A stretch of DNA of 64,000 nt from Oscillibacter sp. (GCA_017482345.1 JAFUNB010000008.1:1-64000), one strand, 5' to 3'. Shown: positions 8,954 through 17,928, numbered from the stretch's first letter. Numbers and translations: made by a program. Notes: generated by a model not told the origin, from the sequence alone.

Positions 8954-8981
8954 TTGCTTTTATTGCGCAATTTGATACAAT
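8954..8981 (+). promoter_or_regulatory. predicted promoter of adk
   Basis: TTGCTT (8954-8959), 16-bp spacer, TACAAT (8976-8981), about 30 bp before the adk start. Confidence 0.6.
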
Positions 8982-9010
8982 GATAATAACCGGAATTTTG
9001 GAGGTTGGTT

Positions 9011-9655
9011 ATGAAACTGATTCTGTTGGGCGCTCCCGGCGCCGGAAAAGGCACACAGGCTGAGATCCTCAGCGGCATTTTGAACATTCCGACCATTTCC
9101 ACTGGTAACATCCTGCGTGCAGCCATCAAGAACGAGACCGCCATTGGCCTGAAGGCCAAAAGCTATATCGAGGCAGGACACCTGGTTCCCGACGAGGTGA
9201 TCATCGGCATCGTCTCCGAGCGTCTGACCGCTCCCGACTGCGCAAACGGATATATTCTGGACGGTGTTCCCCGCACCATCGCCCAGGCCGAGGCTCTGGA
9301 AAAGGCCGGCATCGTGTTTGACCACGTCATCTCTCTGGATGTGTCCGACGAGACCATCATGGAGCGTATGGCCGGCCGCCGTGTCTGCGAGCACTGCGGC
9401 GCCAGCTACCATCTGGTGGCGGTTCCTCCCAAGCAGGAGGGCGTGTGCGACAGCTGCGGCGGCAAGCTGATCCGCCGAAAGGACGACGATCCCGAGATCG
9501 TCCGCTCCCGTCTGGAGGTCTATCACCGGGAGACGAAGCCCCTCATCGACTTCTATGCCTCCCGCAATGTGCTGGACACCATCTCCAACCAGATCACCGT
9601 TGCGGAGTACACAGCCGCTATCCTCAAGGCCATGGGCATCGAAAGCGCAAAATAA
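9011..9655 (+). CDS. adk: adenylate kinase, zinc-lid type
   Basis: A 214-residue long-form adenylate kinase (ATP + AMP = 2 ADP). The P-loop GAPGAGKGTQ is at residues 7-16, the AMP site around TGNILR, and the lid carries four cysteines (CEHC and CDSC) expected to bind a structural zinc as in Gram-positive enzymes. I chose ATG 9011, preceded by GGAGG; the in-frame TTG at 9005 overlaps that ribosome site. In many Firmicutes adk sits in the ribosomal protein cluster between secY and map; here it is alone, with its own promoter and terminator. Confidence 0.97.
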   Translation: MKLILLGAPGAGKGTQAEILSGILNIPTISTGNILRAAIKNETAIGLKAKSYIEAGHLVPDEVIIGIVSERLTAPDCANGYILDGVPRTIAQAEALEKAGIVFDHVISLDVSDETIMERMAGRRVCEHCGASYHLVAVPPKQEGVCDSCGGKLIRRKDDDPEIVRSRLEVYHRETKPLIDFYASRNVLDTISNQITVAEYTAAILKAMGIESAK

Positions 9656-9684
9656 TCACCCAAAAAGCTACTATATGCGACAAA

Positions 9685-9717
9685 AAGGCAGACACATTCG
9701 TGTCTGCCTTTCTTTTT
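9685..9717 (+). terminator. intrinsic terminator of adk
   Basis: A perfect 11-bp stem (9685-9695 with 9700-9710, 4-nt loop) followed by a T-rich tract. The A run on the left may also let it serve the converging dehydrogenase gene. Confidence 0.85.
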
Positions 9718-9725
9718 ATGCTCGT

Positions 9726-10691
9726 TCAGGGATTCACCACATTCACCGGCTGGCCCTGCATATAACCGCGGATGTTATCCACCGTGGCGTCCATAATACG
9801 CTGGCGGCTCTCCTTTGCACCCCAGGCCATGTGGGGCGTGATGAAGCAGTTTTTCGCCTGCAGCAGCGGATTGTCTCTGCAGATGGGCTCTGTGGACACC
9901 ACGTCCAGTCCAGCTGCTGCTACCTTGCCGGAGTTCAATGCATCCGCCAGATCCTGCTCCACCACCATCTGGCCCCGGCTGGTGTTCAGGAAGATGACGC
10001 CGTCCTTCATTTTGGCGATGCTCTCCTTGTTGATGATGCCGGTGTTGAAGGGCAGCAGCGGCATATGGATGGAGAGGATATCCGACTCCCGCAGCAGGGT
10101 GTCGAAGTCCACATATTCCGCCACCGCGCGGCCTGCGTCCTTGGGACGCAGATCGTAGGTGATGACCCGCATGCCCAGCGCCGCGGCGATCCGGGCCGTC
10201 TGCTGGCCGATCTTGCCGCAGCCGATCATACCGAAGGTCTTTCCCTCCAGCTCGATGAGGGGATAGTCCCAATAGCAGAAGTCGATGCATTTCTCCCACT
10301 TGCCGTTGTGCACCGTCTCGGAGTGGTGGCCGATTCGGTGGCAGATCTCCAGCAGCAGGGCGATGGTGAATTGGCTGACGGCGCGGGTGCCGTACACCGG
10401 CACATTGGACACAGGGATGCCTTTTTCCCGGGCATAGTCGATGTCCACCACGTTGTAGCCGGTGGCCTGCACGGCGATGAAGCGCATAGTGGGACAGGCG
10501 TCAATGATCGGCCGCGTGATGGGCGTCTTGTTGGTGACCACCACCTCCGCGTCACCGATGCGGCGGATGATCTCCCCGCTGTCATTCCGGTCGGTACGGT
10601 CGTAAATGGTTACATCGCCCAGCTGGTGCAGGGCGTCCTCGTTCAGGTCGCCGGGGTTGACGGTATATCCGTCCAAAACCACAATTTTCAT
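9726..10691 (-). CDS. D-2-hydroxyacid dehydrogenase, glycerate dehydrogenase/hydroxypyruvate reductase type
   Basis: A 321-residue NAD(P)-dependent D-2-hydroxyacid dehydrogenase. The N-terminal VVLDGYTVNPGDLN resembles glycerate dehydrogenases (HprA). The nucleotide fold is GCGKIGQQTARIAAALG (about residues 148-164), the catalytic arginine is in NTSRGQM, and the catalytic histidine in FITPHMAWG. ATG 10691 has GGGAGGG 9 nt upstream; the 6-residue longer TTG start is unlikely. It begins 18 bp after the sulfatase maturase and is probably the last gene of that unit. A hydroxypyruvate to D-glycerate role pairs with the glycerate kinase nearby, but other 2-ketoacids are possible. Confidence 0.87.
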   Translation of the reverse strand: MKIVVLDGYTVNPGDLNEDALHQLGDVTIYDRTDRNDSGEIIRRIGDAEVVVTNKTPITRPIIDACPTMRFIAVQATGYNVVDIDYAREKGIPVSNVPVYGTRAVSQFTIALLLEICHRIGHHSETVHNGKWEKCIDFCYWDYPLIELEGKTFGMIGCGKIGQQTARIAAALGMRVITYDLRPKDAGRAVAEYVDFDTLLRESDILSIHMPLLPFNTGIINKESIAKMKDGVIFLNTSRGQMVVEQDLADALNSGKVAAAGLDVVSTEPICRDNPLLQAKNCFITPHMAWGAKESRQRIMDATVDNIRGYMQGQPVNVVNP

Positions 10692-10709
10692 CTTGATGTT
10701 CCCTCCCAA

Positions 10710-11846
10710 TCACCAATATCCGTTCTGCCGGCGCAGCTGCAGAATGAGCCGGGCGGCAGCCTGCAGCTCCTTCGCCCGCTCCGTGAAGAAGCGGCGGTAT
10801 GCGTCGCAGTAATAGTTTTCGCCTGCCGTACCGTCCACCATCAGGCGGTTCCGGCGGCAGCCATTGCGGCAGACCCGGTAGGCCGGGCAGGCACGGCATT
10901 TTTCCGGCACCGCCAGAGAGGTCTGGATGAAGCGTTTGGCGGTGTCGCTCTCCGCCAGCTCCGCAAAGCTCTGCTCCCCCACCGTGCCCAGACGCCACTG
11001 GTCCAGCACATAGAAGTCGCAGGGGTACACGCCGCCGTCACCCTCGATGACAAACTGGACGGAGCAGCGGCCGGTCATGTCGCAGGATTCCGGCGGCTCG
11101 CCCAGCAAAATGGCAAGCCAGTTGTCCAGATGGCGGATGCTGACGTACTCCCCCTTCTGCAGGTCCTGATACCACAGGTCAAAAATGCGGATGAGGAAGT
11201 CGCCGTAGTTGCGGACAGACAGGTGATAGCTCTCCGCGCCCCGCTCCTGCTCCAGCGGCTCCAGACAGGGAATGAACTGCAGCCACTTGAAATTCTGTTT
11301 CTTGTAGAACTGATAGATCCGCTGAATGGACTTGGCGTTTTTGCCGGTGACCACGCAGAGGATGTTGTATTCCACCTTATGTTTTTCAAAAAGGCGCACC
11401 GTTTTCATAATGCGGTCATGGGTGCGCTTGCCCTGGTTATCACGGCGGTTCAGGTCGTGAAGCTCCGCCGGGCCGTCCAGAGAAAGGCCCACCAGAAAGT
11501 GGTTTTTGCCTAAGAATTCCGCCCACGCCTCATCGATGCAGAAGCCGTTGGTCTGGATGGCGTTGCGGATCTGGAGACCGGGGCGGCGGTATTTTTCCTG
11601 CATTGCCACCACCTGACGGAAAAAGTCCAGTCCCGCAAGCGTCGGCTCGCCGCCCTGGAAGGCGAAGGAGCAAATTCCCTCCGCATACTCCACCGCCGCC
11701 GCGATGACCTGCTCCATCCGCTCTAAGGACAGCATACCCTCAAAGGCGTGCTCCCGCTTATCGGCCACATCCCGATAGAAGCAGTAGGCGCAGCGCATAT
11801 TGCAGGCCGAGGAGGCCGGTTTGATCAGTACATTGACGGGAGGCAT
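10710..11846 (-). CDS. anaerobic sulfatase-maturating radical SAM enzyme (AnSME)
   Basis: A 378-residue radical SAM enzyme with the cluster motif CNMRCAYC (C15, C19, C22) and a C-terminal SPASM-type cysteine cluster (CRACPAYRVCRNGCRR and YYCDAYRRFF) for auxiliary 4Fe-4S centres. AnSMEs convert the active-site Cys or Ser of sulfatases to formylglycine without oxygen. The two sulfatases in this window (CTPAR and CSPSR motifs) are the expected clients. It starts 17 bp after the TauE exporter gene and precedes the hydroxyacid dehydrogenase. Start ATG 11846. Confidence is high because motif, length and context agree. Confidence 0.95.
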   Translation of the reverse strand: MPPVNVLIKPASSACNMRCAYCFYRDVADKREHAFEGMLSLERMEQVIAAAVEYAEGICSFAFQGGEPTLAGLDFFRQVVAMQEKYRRPGLQIRNAIQTNGFCIDEAWAEFLGKNHFLVGLSLDGPAELHDLNRRDNQGKRTHDRIMKTVRLFEKHKVEYNILCVVTGKNAKSIQRIYQFYKKQNFKWLQFIPCLEPLEQERGAESYHLSVRNYGDFLIRIFDLWYQDLQKGEYVSIRHLDNWLAILLGEPPESCDMTGRCSVQFVIEGDGGVYPCDFYVLDQWRLGTVGEQSFAELAESDTAKRFIQTSLAVPEKCRACPAYRVCRNGCRRNRLMVDGTAGENYYCDAYRRFFTERAKELQAAARLILQLRRQNGYW

Positions 11847-11863
11847 GGAGAGGAACCCCTTTC

Positions 11864-12646
11864 TCAGCCGGCGTAGCGCCAGGCGTTATACAGGCAGATC
11901 AGGATGACCACGGCCAGGAGGCCTGCAAACAGCTTTTTCGTGGTCTCGCCGGAGATGCGCTTGTTGATGCGGCTGCCCAGCTCACCGCCCAGCACACCGG
12001 CGGCCACCATCACCAGCAAATACTGCCAGGGGAACTCCGGCACCGTCTGCTTCATGAAGGAGGTGACCAGGCTGGACAGCTGGGAGAACAGGATGATATA
12101 CAGGGAGTTTGCCGCCGCCTTCTTCGTATCCATGGAGAAGGCGAAGTACAAAATGGCCAGATTGATGGGGCCGCCGCCGATGCCCAGGAAGGCAGACAGC
12201 ACGCCCATCAGGCAGCCCAGCAGTACACAGGGCACCGCGCCATTGACGTGATAGGAGGGCAGGCGGTCCCGCAGCCAGGTGCTGTAAATCAGGGTCAGCA
12301 GGGTCACCAGTGCCAGCACCAGCGCCTGCACCATGCCCACAAGGCTGTCGTGGCCCGCAGCGCTTTTCACCATCTGGAACAGGGTGTTGCCGGCGATGCC
12401 GCCCGCCACAGCGCCCACTGCCAGCAGACTGCCGATGCGCAGATCCACCCGGCGGCTCTTACGCTGGCGGAACACGGAGATGGCCGCCATGGACATGACG
12501 GAGAGGCCGGACAGGAAACTGATGGCGCTGACGCTCATGACGCCCAACAGCTCCAGCGTCGGCTTGATGATGACGCCGCCGCCGATACCGCACAGGCCGC
12601 CGATGGTGGATGCGGCAAGACAAATGGCAAAAATCAAAAGTTCCAT
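11864..12646 (-). CDS. TauE/SafE-family (sulfite exporter-type) membrane protein
   Basis: A 260-residue integral membrane protein with about seven to eight hydrophobic segments and the duplicated TauE motif, visible as GLCGIGGGVIIKP (about residues 18-30) and SAFLGIGGGPINLA (about 150-163). Members move sulfite, sulfoacetate, sulfate or other sulfur-bearing anions across the membrane. Immediately downstream is the sulfatase maturase, so export of sulfate or sulfite released by the sulfatases is the natural guess (inference). GGAGG lies 6 nt before ATG 12646. A 180-bp gap with a probable promoter separates it from the mannosidase gene. Confidence 0.88.
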   Translation of the reverse strand: MELLIFAICLAASTIGGLCGIGGGVIIKPTLELLGVMSVSAISFLSGLSVMSMAAISVFRQRKSRRVDLRIGSLLAVGAVAGGIAGNTLFQMVKSAAGHDSLVGMVQALVLALVTLLTLIYSTWLRDRLPSYHVNGAVPCVLLGCLMGVLSAFLGIGGGPINLAILYFAFSMDTKKAAANSLYIILFSQLSSLVTSFMKQTVPEFPWQYLLVMVAAGVLGGELGSRINKRISGETTKKLFAGLLAVVILICLYNAWRYAG

Positions 12647-12828
12647 AGGCTCCTCCCGGAATACACGGTGAACGCGTGTAAATGTAAACGTAAATGAAAA
12701 TGAAACTGTTCATGGTAAGGTAACCGTACCTGTTATGGTCATAGTAACTGCGGAACAGTTTGTGGAAAACTTTGTTCATTCCGCATTATAACATGGGCCG
12801 TTCCCTTTTTCCACTCCCGGATATCAGG
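12647..12828 (-). promoter_or_regulatory. leader/promoter region of the TauE-AnSME-dehydrogenase unit
   Basis: Holds a minus-strand TATAAT (12785-12790) without a clear -35. Downstream is an inverted AGGTA/TACCT pair near 12718-12731, then five tandem hexamers of the type GWAAAY (12678-12707). The function of the hexamer run is unknown. No terminator with a T-run is seen after the mannosidase stop, so read-through from the upstream genes is also possible. Confidence 0.45.
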
Positions 12829-15800
12829 TTACTCCGCCAGCAGGGAAACAATCTCATAGGGCCGGATCTCGAATTCCACTGCATTGCCGGACACAGACAG
12901 TTCTTCCTCCAGGTCCTCCATCAGGGAGATCCGGCGGACAGACTCCGGCGTCCAGCCCAGCTGCAGCCGCACCAGGCCCCGCTGGCCAAAGCACTCGTAC
13001 AGGCGGATGACGGTGCCGTCACCCCGCAGGGCGTGCTTGACGGACTCCACCATCACATGATCGCAGTCCACCTGCACCAGAGGCGGCAGTTCTCCGCCCT
13101 GCCCATAGACCACAGTTGCCGGCATATTCAGCCGATAGGCCATGTCCGGCGTGCCGGCGGCCCGCCAGTCGCCGCTGTGGGGCATGATGGAATATGTGAA
13201 GTGGTGCATCTCCTGATCCGCCTCCGGATTGGGGGACGTTGAGCTTTTCAGCAGCGTCAGGGCGATGCCGTTTTCATCGGCGCTGTGGCCGTATTTGCAG
13301 TCGTTCAGGAGGCTGAAGCCGTAGTTGCCCTCGGACACATCCATCCACTTGTGGGCGCAGACCTCAAAGCGGGCGGCGTCCCAGGAGGTATTTTTGTGGG
13401 TGGGGCGCTTCACGTTGCCGAACTGGATGTCGTACGTAGCCTCGTTATAGAACACATCCACCGGGAAGTGGGCCTTCAGCAGATAGTGGTCTTCCCTCCA
13501 GTCCACCTGGGTCTCAAAGTCAATGCGGGGGATGTCCCGGTAGAACACGATGTTCTGCACGATCTCGGAGCGGTTGAAGCGGTAGACGCAGCGAATCTTC
13601 GTCAGGACGCTGCCCTGTTCCGCCACCTCCGCGGAAACCAGCTCGTCCACGTCCCACTGCCGTTCATCGTAGTAGATGTTGATGTCCCACGCGTCGTAGT
13701 TGTGGGGGCGGTTTTCGTAGCATACGATCCGGTTGAGGCACTCCCCCGCCTTCACCAGCTGCCGGCCGGACTGCTTGTCCACCAGCGAGATGATGCGCAT
13801 GGCGCTGTCAAACGCACCCTCGAAATAGGGCGTGGAGAACCGGCGGGTATTGATGTCCATGGGCGCCGGACCGTCCTTGTCCCGCACCGGGCGGAAGGCC
13901 GCCGCACCCATGGGCACGAGGCCACCCACAAAGGCGCAGGCGCCCGCAGCCGTGTGCTGCACGGGCCAGCGGCGGCCGGATTTGTCCTCCAGCGCCGTGA
14001 CGCCGCCCTCCGCCGGGAGCCAGACAATGTCTGCCCGCTGACGGGGCAGGGAGTTGTAGACCCGCAGGGTCTGCGCATCCCGGCTGCCGAGGGCGGCAAA
14101 GGCCTCCTCCTTCAGCTGCCGCAGCCGGGCGAACAGCCGTTCGTACTGCTCTTTGGAATCATCGTAGACCTTTTTGATGGAGGAGCCGGGCAGGATGTCG
14201 TGGAACTGCAGGGTCAACGCCTCCCGCCAGATCTCCCGCAGGCGGTCGTTGGGATAGGGCAGGCCGGCTGTCCGGCAGGCGTATTCCCGCCACAGCTCCG
14301 TCTCCCGCAGCTCCCTCTCGATGAGACGGTTGCTGCGCTTGTTGCGGGCCATGGCCGTGTAGGTGCCCCGGTGGTATTCCAGATACAGCTCGCCGGACCA
14401 CTGGGGCAGGCGGCGGTTGGCTGCCACCCGCTGCTCCAGCTCCTCAAAGAATTCCCGGGCAAAGGTGTGCCGCACGGCGGGAAGTCCCTGCACCGGGCCG
14501 GTCATACGGCGGGCGTTTTCCAGCATCCACTCCGTGGGGCCGCCGCCTCCGTCGCCGTAGCCATAGGTCACGAGGAACTTATTGTCGATGTCTTTCTGCT
14601 GGAAGCGCTGCCAGCCGCCCTTCAGCTGGGTGGGCGTCAGCCGCGCGTTATAGGTGGTGAAATACGCCAGATCCGTGTGCTTTTCGTCCGTATAATCCCG
14701 GGCGGGAGTGAAATGGGTCAGCACCGTGGAGCCGTCGATGCCCTTCCAGCGGAAGGTGTCGCAGGGCACCTTATTGAACTCGCTCCAGGAGAGCTTGCTG
14801 GTAAAAAAGTAGTCGATGCCGCTCTTTTTCAGGATCTGGGGCAGAGCCGCGGAATAGCCGAACACATCCGGCAGCCACAGCACCCGGCTTCGCTTTCCAA
14901 ATTCCGTCTCAAAAAATTCGTTTCCGTAGAGCAGCTGCCGCACCAGAGATTCGCCGCCGGCCAGATTGCAGTCGGCCTCCACCCACATGCCGCCCTCCAC
15001 TTCCCAGCGGCCGTCCTTGACCGCCTGGCGGATCCGCTGGTACAGCTCCGGCTGGTCCTCCTTCACAAACTGGTACAGCTGCGCCTGAGAGGACATGAAT
15101 TTGAATTCCGGATACCGCTCCATGAGCTTGAGCATGGTGGCAAAGGAGCGCACCGCCTTGTGGCGGGTCTGATACAGGTCCCACAGCCACGCCACGTCGA
15201 TGTGGGTGTGGCCCACGACCTGCGCAAAAGCCTCCGGCTCCATGGCGGTCAGGGGTTCATAGTAGTGGAGGCGCAGATGCTCCCGGGCCGCCGCCACGGA
15301 AGCGTGGAAGGCCTCGCTATAAGGCTGGCGCAGATCCAGCAGGTTCAGCGCGTCGCTGAGGGTATACAGCGCCGTCTCCCGGCTGCGGCAGCCCGGCTCC
15401 TCCAGCAGCACCGCCTGATGGAGCACGTCCAGATCGTAGATCAGCTGCTGCACGTCCTCGCAGACGTCGTTGACCGTCAGCTTCAGCCGGGGCGGCGTGG
15501 TGTGGCGGGGGCCGCGGCCGGGGTATTCGCTGTTGGCGTAGCCCTGCAGCAGGACTTCATACGTCCTGCCCGGCTCCGCCTCGTCCGCCAGCACCAGCTC
15601 CGTGTGGCGGGTGTCAAAGGCCTGCTCAATGCGGCCGTCCAGCCAGACCACAAATTGGGGATTGGTGATGAGGGCAAAGGCCTCCCGCCCTGTGGCCAGG
15701 GACAGCGTCACCTTTCCCCGGTAATCCTCCGGCGTTGTGACCGTCAGACGGAAGTCCATCCAGTCGTGTTCCGTGTCCCAGCCCCACTCTCCGCCGTTGG

Positions 15801-15933
15801 CAAAGGGCTTCCAATCCTCCGCGCCTCGGATGGACGCGGTGATATTCTCAACAGGAACGGACCTGCGGACCAGCAGCTCCCGGAGCACCTGGATCATCTG
15901 ACGCGCGCGGGCATCCAATTGATGCATAATCAT
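12829..15933 (-). CDS. alpha-mannosidase, glycoside hydrolase family 38
   Basis: A 1034-residue cytoplasmic retaining alpha-mannosidase with no signal peptide. It has an N-terminal beta domain of about 230 residues, then the GH38 catalytic domain with zinc ligands in GHTHIDVAWLWD (about residues 241-252) and the likely nucleophile Asp in LWLPDVFGYS (about 356), a three-helix middle region, and C-terminal beta domains. It releases mannose from short alpha-mannosides. I chose ATG 15933, 8 nt after AAAGGA; ATGs at 15942 and 15927 are alternatives. It follows the TIM-barrel isomerase by about 40 bp and ends the main catabolic run. Confidence 0.93.
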   Translation of the reverse strand: MIMHQLDARARQMIQVLRELLVRRSVPVENITASIRGAEDWKPFANGGEWGWDTEHDWMDFRLTVTTPEDYRGKVTLSLATGREAFALITNPQFVVWLDGRIEQAFDTRHTELVLADEAEPGRTYEVLLQGYANSEYPGRGPRHTTPPRLKLTVNDVCEDVQQLIYDLDVLHQAVLLEEPGCRSRETALYTLSDALNLLDLRQPYSEAFHASVAAAREHLRLHYYEPLTAMEPEAFAQVVGHTHIDVAWLWDLYQTRHKAVRSFATMLKLMERYPEFKFMSSQAQLYQFVKEDQPELYQRIRQAVKDGRWEVEGGMWVEADCNLAGGESLVRQLLYGNEFFETEFGKRSRVLWLPDVFGYSAALPQILKKSGIDYFFTSKLSWSEFNKVPCDTFRWKGIDGSTVLTHFTPARDYTDEKHTDLAYFTTYNARLTPTQLKGGWQRFQQKDIDNKFLVTYGYGDGGGGPTEWMLENARRMTGPVQGLPAVRHTFAREFFEELEQRVAANRRLPQWSGELYLEYHRGTYTAMARNKRSNRLIERELRETELWREYACRTAGLPYPNDRLREIWREALTLQFHDILPGSSIKKVYDDSKEQYERLFARLRQLKEEAFAALGSRDAQTLRVYNSLPRQRADIVWLPAEGGVTALEDKSGRRWPVQHTAAGACAFVGGLVPMGAAAFRPVRDKDGPAPMDINTRRFSTPYFEGAFDSAMRIISLVDKQSGRQLVKAGECLNRIVCYENRPHNYDAWDINIYYDERQWDVDELVSAEVAEQGSVLTKIRCVYRFNRSEIVQNIVFYRDIPRIDFETQVDWREDHYLLKAHFPVDVFYNEATYDIQFGNVKRPTHKNTSWDAARFEVCAHKWMDVSEGNYGFSLLNDCKYGHSADENGIALTLLKSSTSPNPEADQEMHHFTYSIMPHSGDWRAAGTPDMAYRLNMPATVVYGQGGELPPLVQVDCDHVMVESVKHALRGDGTVIRLYECFGQRGLVRLQLGWTPESVRRISLMEDLEEELSVSGNAVEFEIRPYEIVSLLAE

Positions 15934-15971
15934 ACAGGCCATCCTTTCACATCGCGTATTCTGTTAAACTC

Positions 15972-16901
15972 TTATTCTGCCTGCCGGCGGTGCCTGAGTT
16001 CCTCAAAGCGCCGGCGCAGATAGCAGCCGTTGTCATAGGCCATTTTTACATACTGCAGCTGCAGCTCGCCAAAGGAATTGGCGGACACGTTGCCGCTCTC
16101 ATAGCTGAGATCACCGTCGTAGCCGATGTCCACCAGTCCCTCCAGAAAGGATTCCCAGTCCACATCGCCCATGTAGGGCAGCAGGTGTTCGTCCCGGAAT
16201 CCCTTGTGGTTGTCGTTGATGTGCAGCACCTTCAGCCGCTGGCCGATGACGTTCAGCGCCCGCCGCTGATCCAGCTGCATCTGGTTGGCGTGGCCGGTGT
16301 CCCAGCAGATGCCCACCAGCGGATCGGCGAAGCTGTCCACCAGCTCAATGAGCTGGTCGTAGTGCTGGCAGTAGATCGTAGCCAGCTTCCGGTCCAGCGG
16401 CGGCAGCAGGTTTTCAATGGCCGTACCCACGCCCAGCTTGATTCCCAGTTCAATATATTGGTCAAAAAGGACATGATTTTGCTCAAGCATGGCCTTGTTT
16501 TCATAATTGCACTCCGGGAACGTCACCGGGTGCAGCACCGTCCAGGGGATGTTCAGCATATGGCTTGCATGGTAGGCCCGGCGGGTGCACTCGAAGAAAT
16601 ACTCCCGGTAGCCGGGTTTTTGGAAGTCTGGGCACACCGCCATGCTGCAGCCGGGCACGAAGGGCAGATGGGACTGGCAGAAGGTGACGCCCAGCTTCGC
16701 CGCCGTGTTGCCCAGCCGGTCGATCTTCTTTTCCCAGTCGTCGCCCCGGAGAATGAAGTTTTCCCGGTTAGGCGCCGAAAGCGCCAGGTCGAAGGCCTCA
16801 TAGCCGATTTCATGAAGCACGGTGATGGCTTCATTCAGGTCGCGGTGGATGGGAGAATCTCCCCGCCGCTCATACAGTCCGGTTGCCGCAGATACTTTCA
16901 T
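15972..16901 (-). CDS. sugar phosphate isomerase/epimerase-like TIM barrel
   Basis: A 309-residue xylose-isomerase-like (AP endonuclease family 2) TIM barrel. Metal-ligand-type residues are seen in GTAIENL (Glu), GICWDTGHANQ (Asp, His), VLHINDNHKG (His, Asp) and LSYESG (Glu). Such proteins isomerise or epimerise ketoses or dehydrate inososes; the substrate is unknown. ATG 16901 has GGAGG 5 nt upstream, better than the 7-residue longer start. It sits between a DUF4432 epimerase-like gene and the alpha-mannosidase, so a step that prepares an unusual released sugar is likely (inference). Confidence 0.85.
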   Translation of the reverse strand: MKVSAATGLYERRGDSPIHRDLNEAITVLHEIGYEAFDLALSAPNRENFILRGDDWEKKIDRLGNTAAKLGVTFCQSHLPFVPGCSMAVCPDFQKPGYREYFFECTRRAYHASHMLNIPWTVLHPVTFPECNYENKAMLEQNHVLFDQYIELGIKLGVGTAIENLLPPLDRKLATIYCQHYDQLIELVDSFADPLVGICWDTGHANQMQLDQRRALNVIGQRLKVLHINDNHKGFRDEHLLPYMGDVDWESFLEGLVDIGYDGDLSYESGNVSANSFGELQLQYVKMAYDNGCYLRRRFEELRHRRQAE

Positions 16902-16924
16902 ATGCTCCTCCGTTCTCCGCAAAG

Positions 16925-16959
16925 CATATTAGCGAAAGCAGAACGCTTTCGCTAATATG
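16925..16959. repeat. perfect 15-bp stem-loop inside the mannoside operon
   Basis: Arms 16925-16939 and 16945-16959 are exactly complementary with a 5-nt loop. It fills the gap between the DUF4432 stop and the ribosome site of the TIM-barrel gene. No T-run follows on the minus strand, so it looks like an mRNA processing or stability element or a weak terminator. Confidence 0.75.
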
Positions 16960-16967
16960 GTGGTTAT

Positions 16968-17906
16968 TTATGCAAATTCAAATGTGATGGTCACCCGCTT
17001 GCTCTGGCCGGGCTGCAGATATTGCAGGGTGCCCCGGGCCAGCTCGCCGGACAGGCTCTCCACATGGCAGGTTCCCGGCTCCAGCCCCAGGGCGTAGTCG
17101 CCCGCCATGGGGGAGATCCACTGGGTCAGCATGGGCAGTTCCTCCGCATCGTAGCGGATGGTCATGGAGTGGCCGTCGGCGGGGTTTTTCACCTGCAGGC
17201 AGGCCTTGCCCCGGACGCCCTCGTGGTAATAGACCTTCTCCGGCGCGCCGGGCGCAGGAGCGGGCATCCGGTTCCAGGCGGAATCCTCCACCGGCACCAG
17301 CCCCTCCCGCAGATAGGTCTCGCAGGGGGGCAGGCTGATCTCCGCACCCTCATCCAGCAGCGGGTAGCCCGCGTTGATGTGGTAGAGCAGCATCAGCGGC
17401 CAGGGGGTGAAGCCCTCGTTGGTGATGGTGTCCGTCACCGTCAGGGCCGTGCTGTTATAGTCCGTCTCGATGGTGCGGCACAGCAGGACGTTGCCGCCGA
17501 AAAGGGCGGCGTGGCGCACCTGGCCCTGCAGGCGCAGGCGGTACGCATCCTCCTGCCAGAAGGTCTCGGCAGAAACCTTCGTGGCCGGCGTGGTGCGGAA
17601 GCTGCCGTGCATGGGCAGCTTCTCCTCCGCGGGACCCACATTGTCCGGACCGCAGGTAAAGAACAGTCCGCCCAGGATGTCGCCGGCCGGCTTATGGGCG
17701 AGGCCGCCCTTGGCCAGAAACACCTGGTTCCGGCCATCCAGACTGAGGGGACCCACGTCAAAGCCACGGTCCGCCAGAACGGTGAATCGCAGGCGGCCGT
17801 TCCACACCTCCATGAGGCGCTGGCCGGTCACGTTGTCCCGCATCTCCCGGATGCCGGAGAGCTGCTCGATGTTTCCAAGTTTTGCGCAAAGGGTCTTTCG
17901 GTCCAT
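16968..17906 (-). CDS. DUF4432 aldose-1-epimerase-like protein
   Basis: A 312-residue DUF4432 protein, a galactose-mutarotase-like beta-sandwich family often found in sugar catabolic loci. Visible family features are VLADRGFDVGPLSLDGR (about residues 38-54), MHGSFRTTPA and MLLYHINAGYPLLDEG. ATG 17906 is preceded by GGGGGAG; the upstream part of the open frame overlaps the PfkB gene and is non-coding. The reaction is not established for the family; anomer or epimer interconversion of the imported sugar is the best guess. It begins 22 bp after the PfkB kinase stop. Confidence 0.85.
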   Translation of the reverse strand: MDRKTLCAKLGNIEQLSGIREMRDNVTGQRLMEVWNGRLRFTVLADRGFDVGPLSLDGRNQVFLAKGGLAHKPAGDILGGLFFTCGPDNVGPAEEKLPMHGSFRTTPATKVSAETFWQEDAYRLRLQGQVRHAALFGGNVLLCRTIETDYNSTALTVTDTITNEGFTPWPLMLLYHINAGYPLLDEGAEISLPPCETYLREGLVPVEDSAWNRMPAPAPGAPEKVYYHEGVRGKACLQVKNPADGHSMTIRYDAEELPMLTQWISPMAGDYALGLEPGTCHVESLSGELARGTLQYLQPGQSKRVTITFEFA

Positions 17907-17928
17907 ACCGCTCCCCCTCTCTGCGAAA

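Larger units (their letters stand above)
8612..9010. other. divergent intergenic region between glycerate kinase and adk
   Basis: About 400 bp without a gene. It holds the minus-strand promoter of glycerate kinase and the plus-strand promoter of adk (listed separately), plus a 9-bp inverted repeat (8721-8729 with 8747-8755) in an AT-rich stretch. I see no convincing reading frame, riboswitch or terminator in it. Confidence 0.6.
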
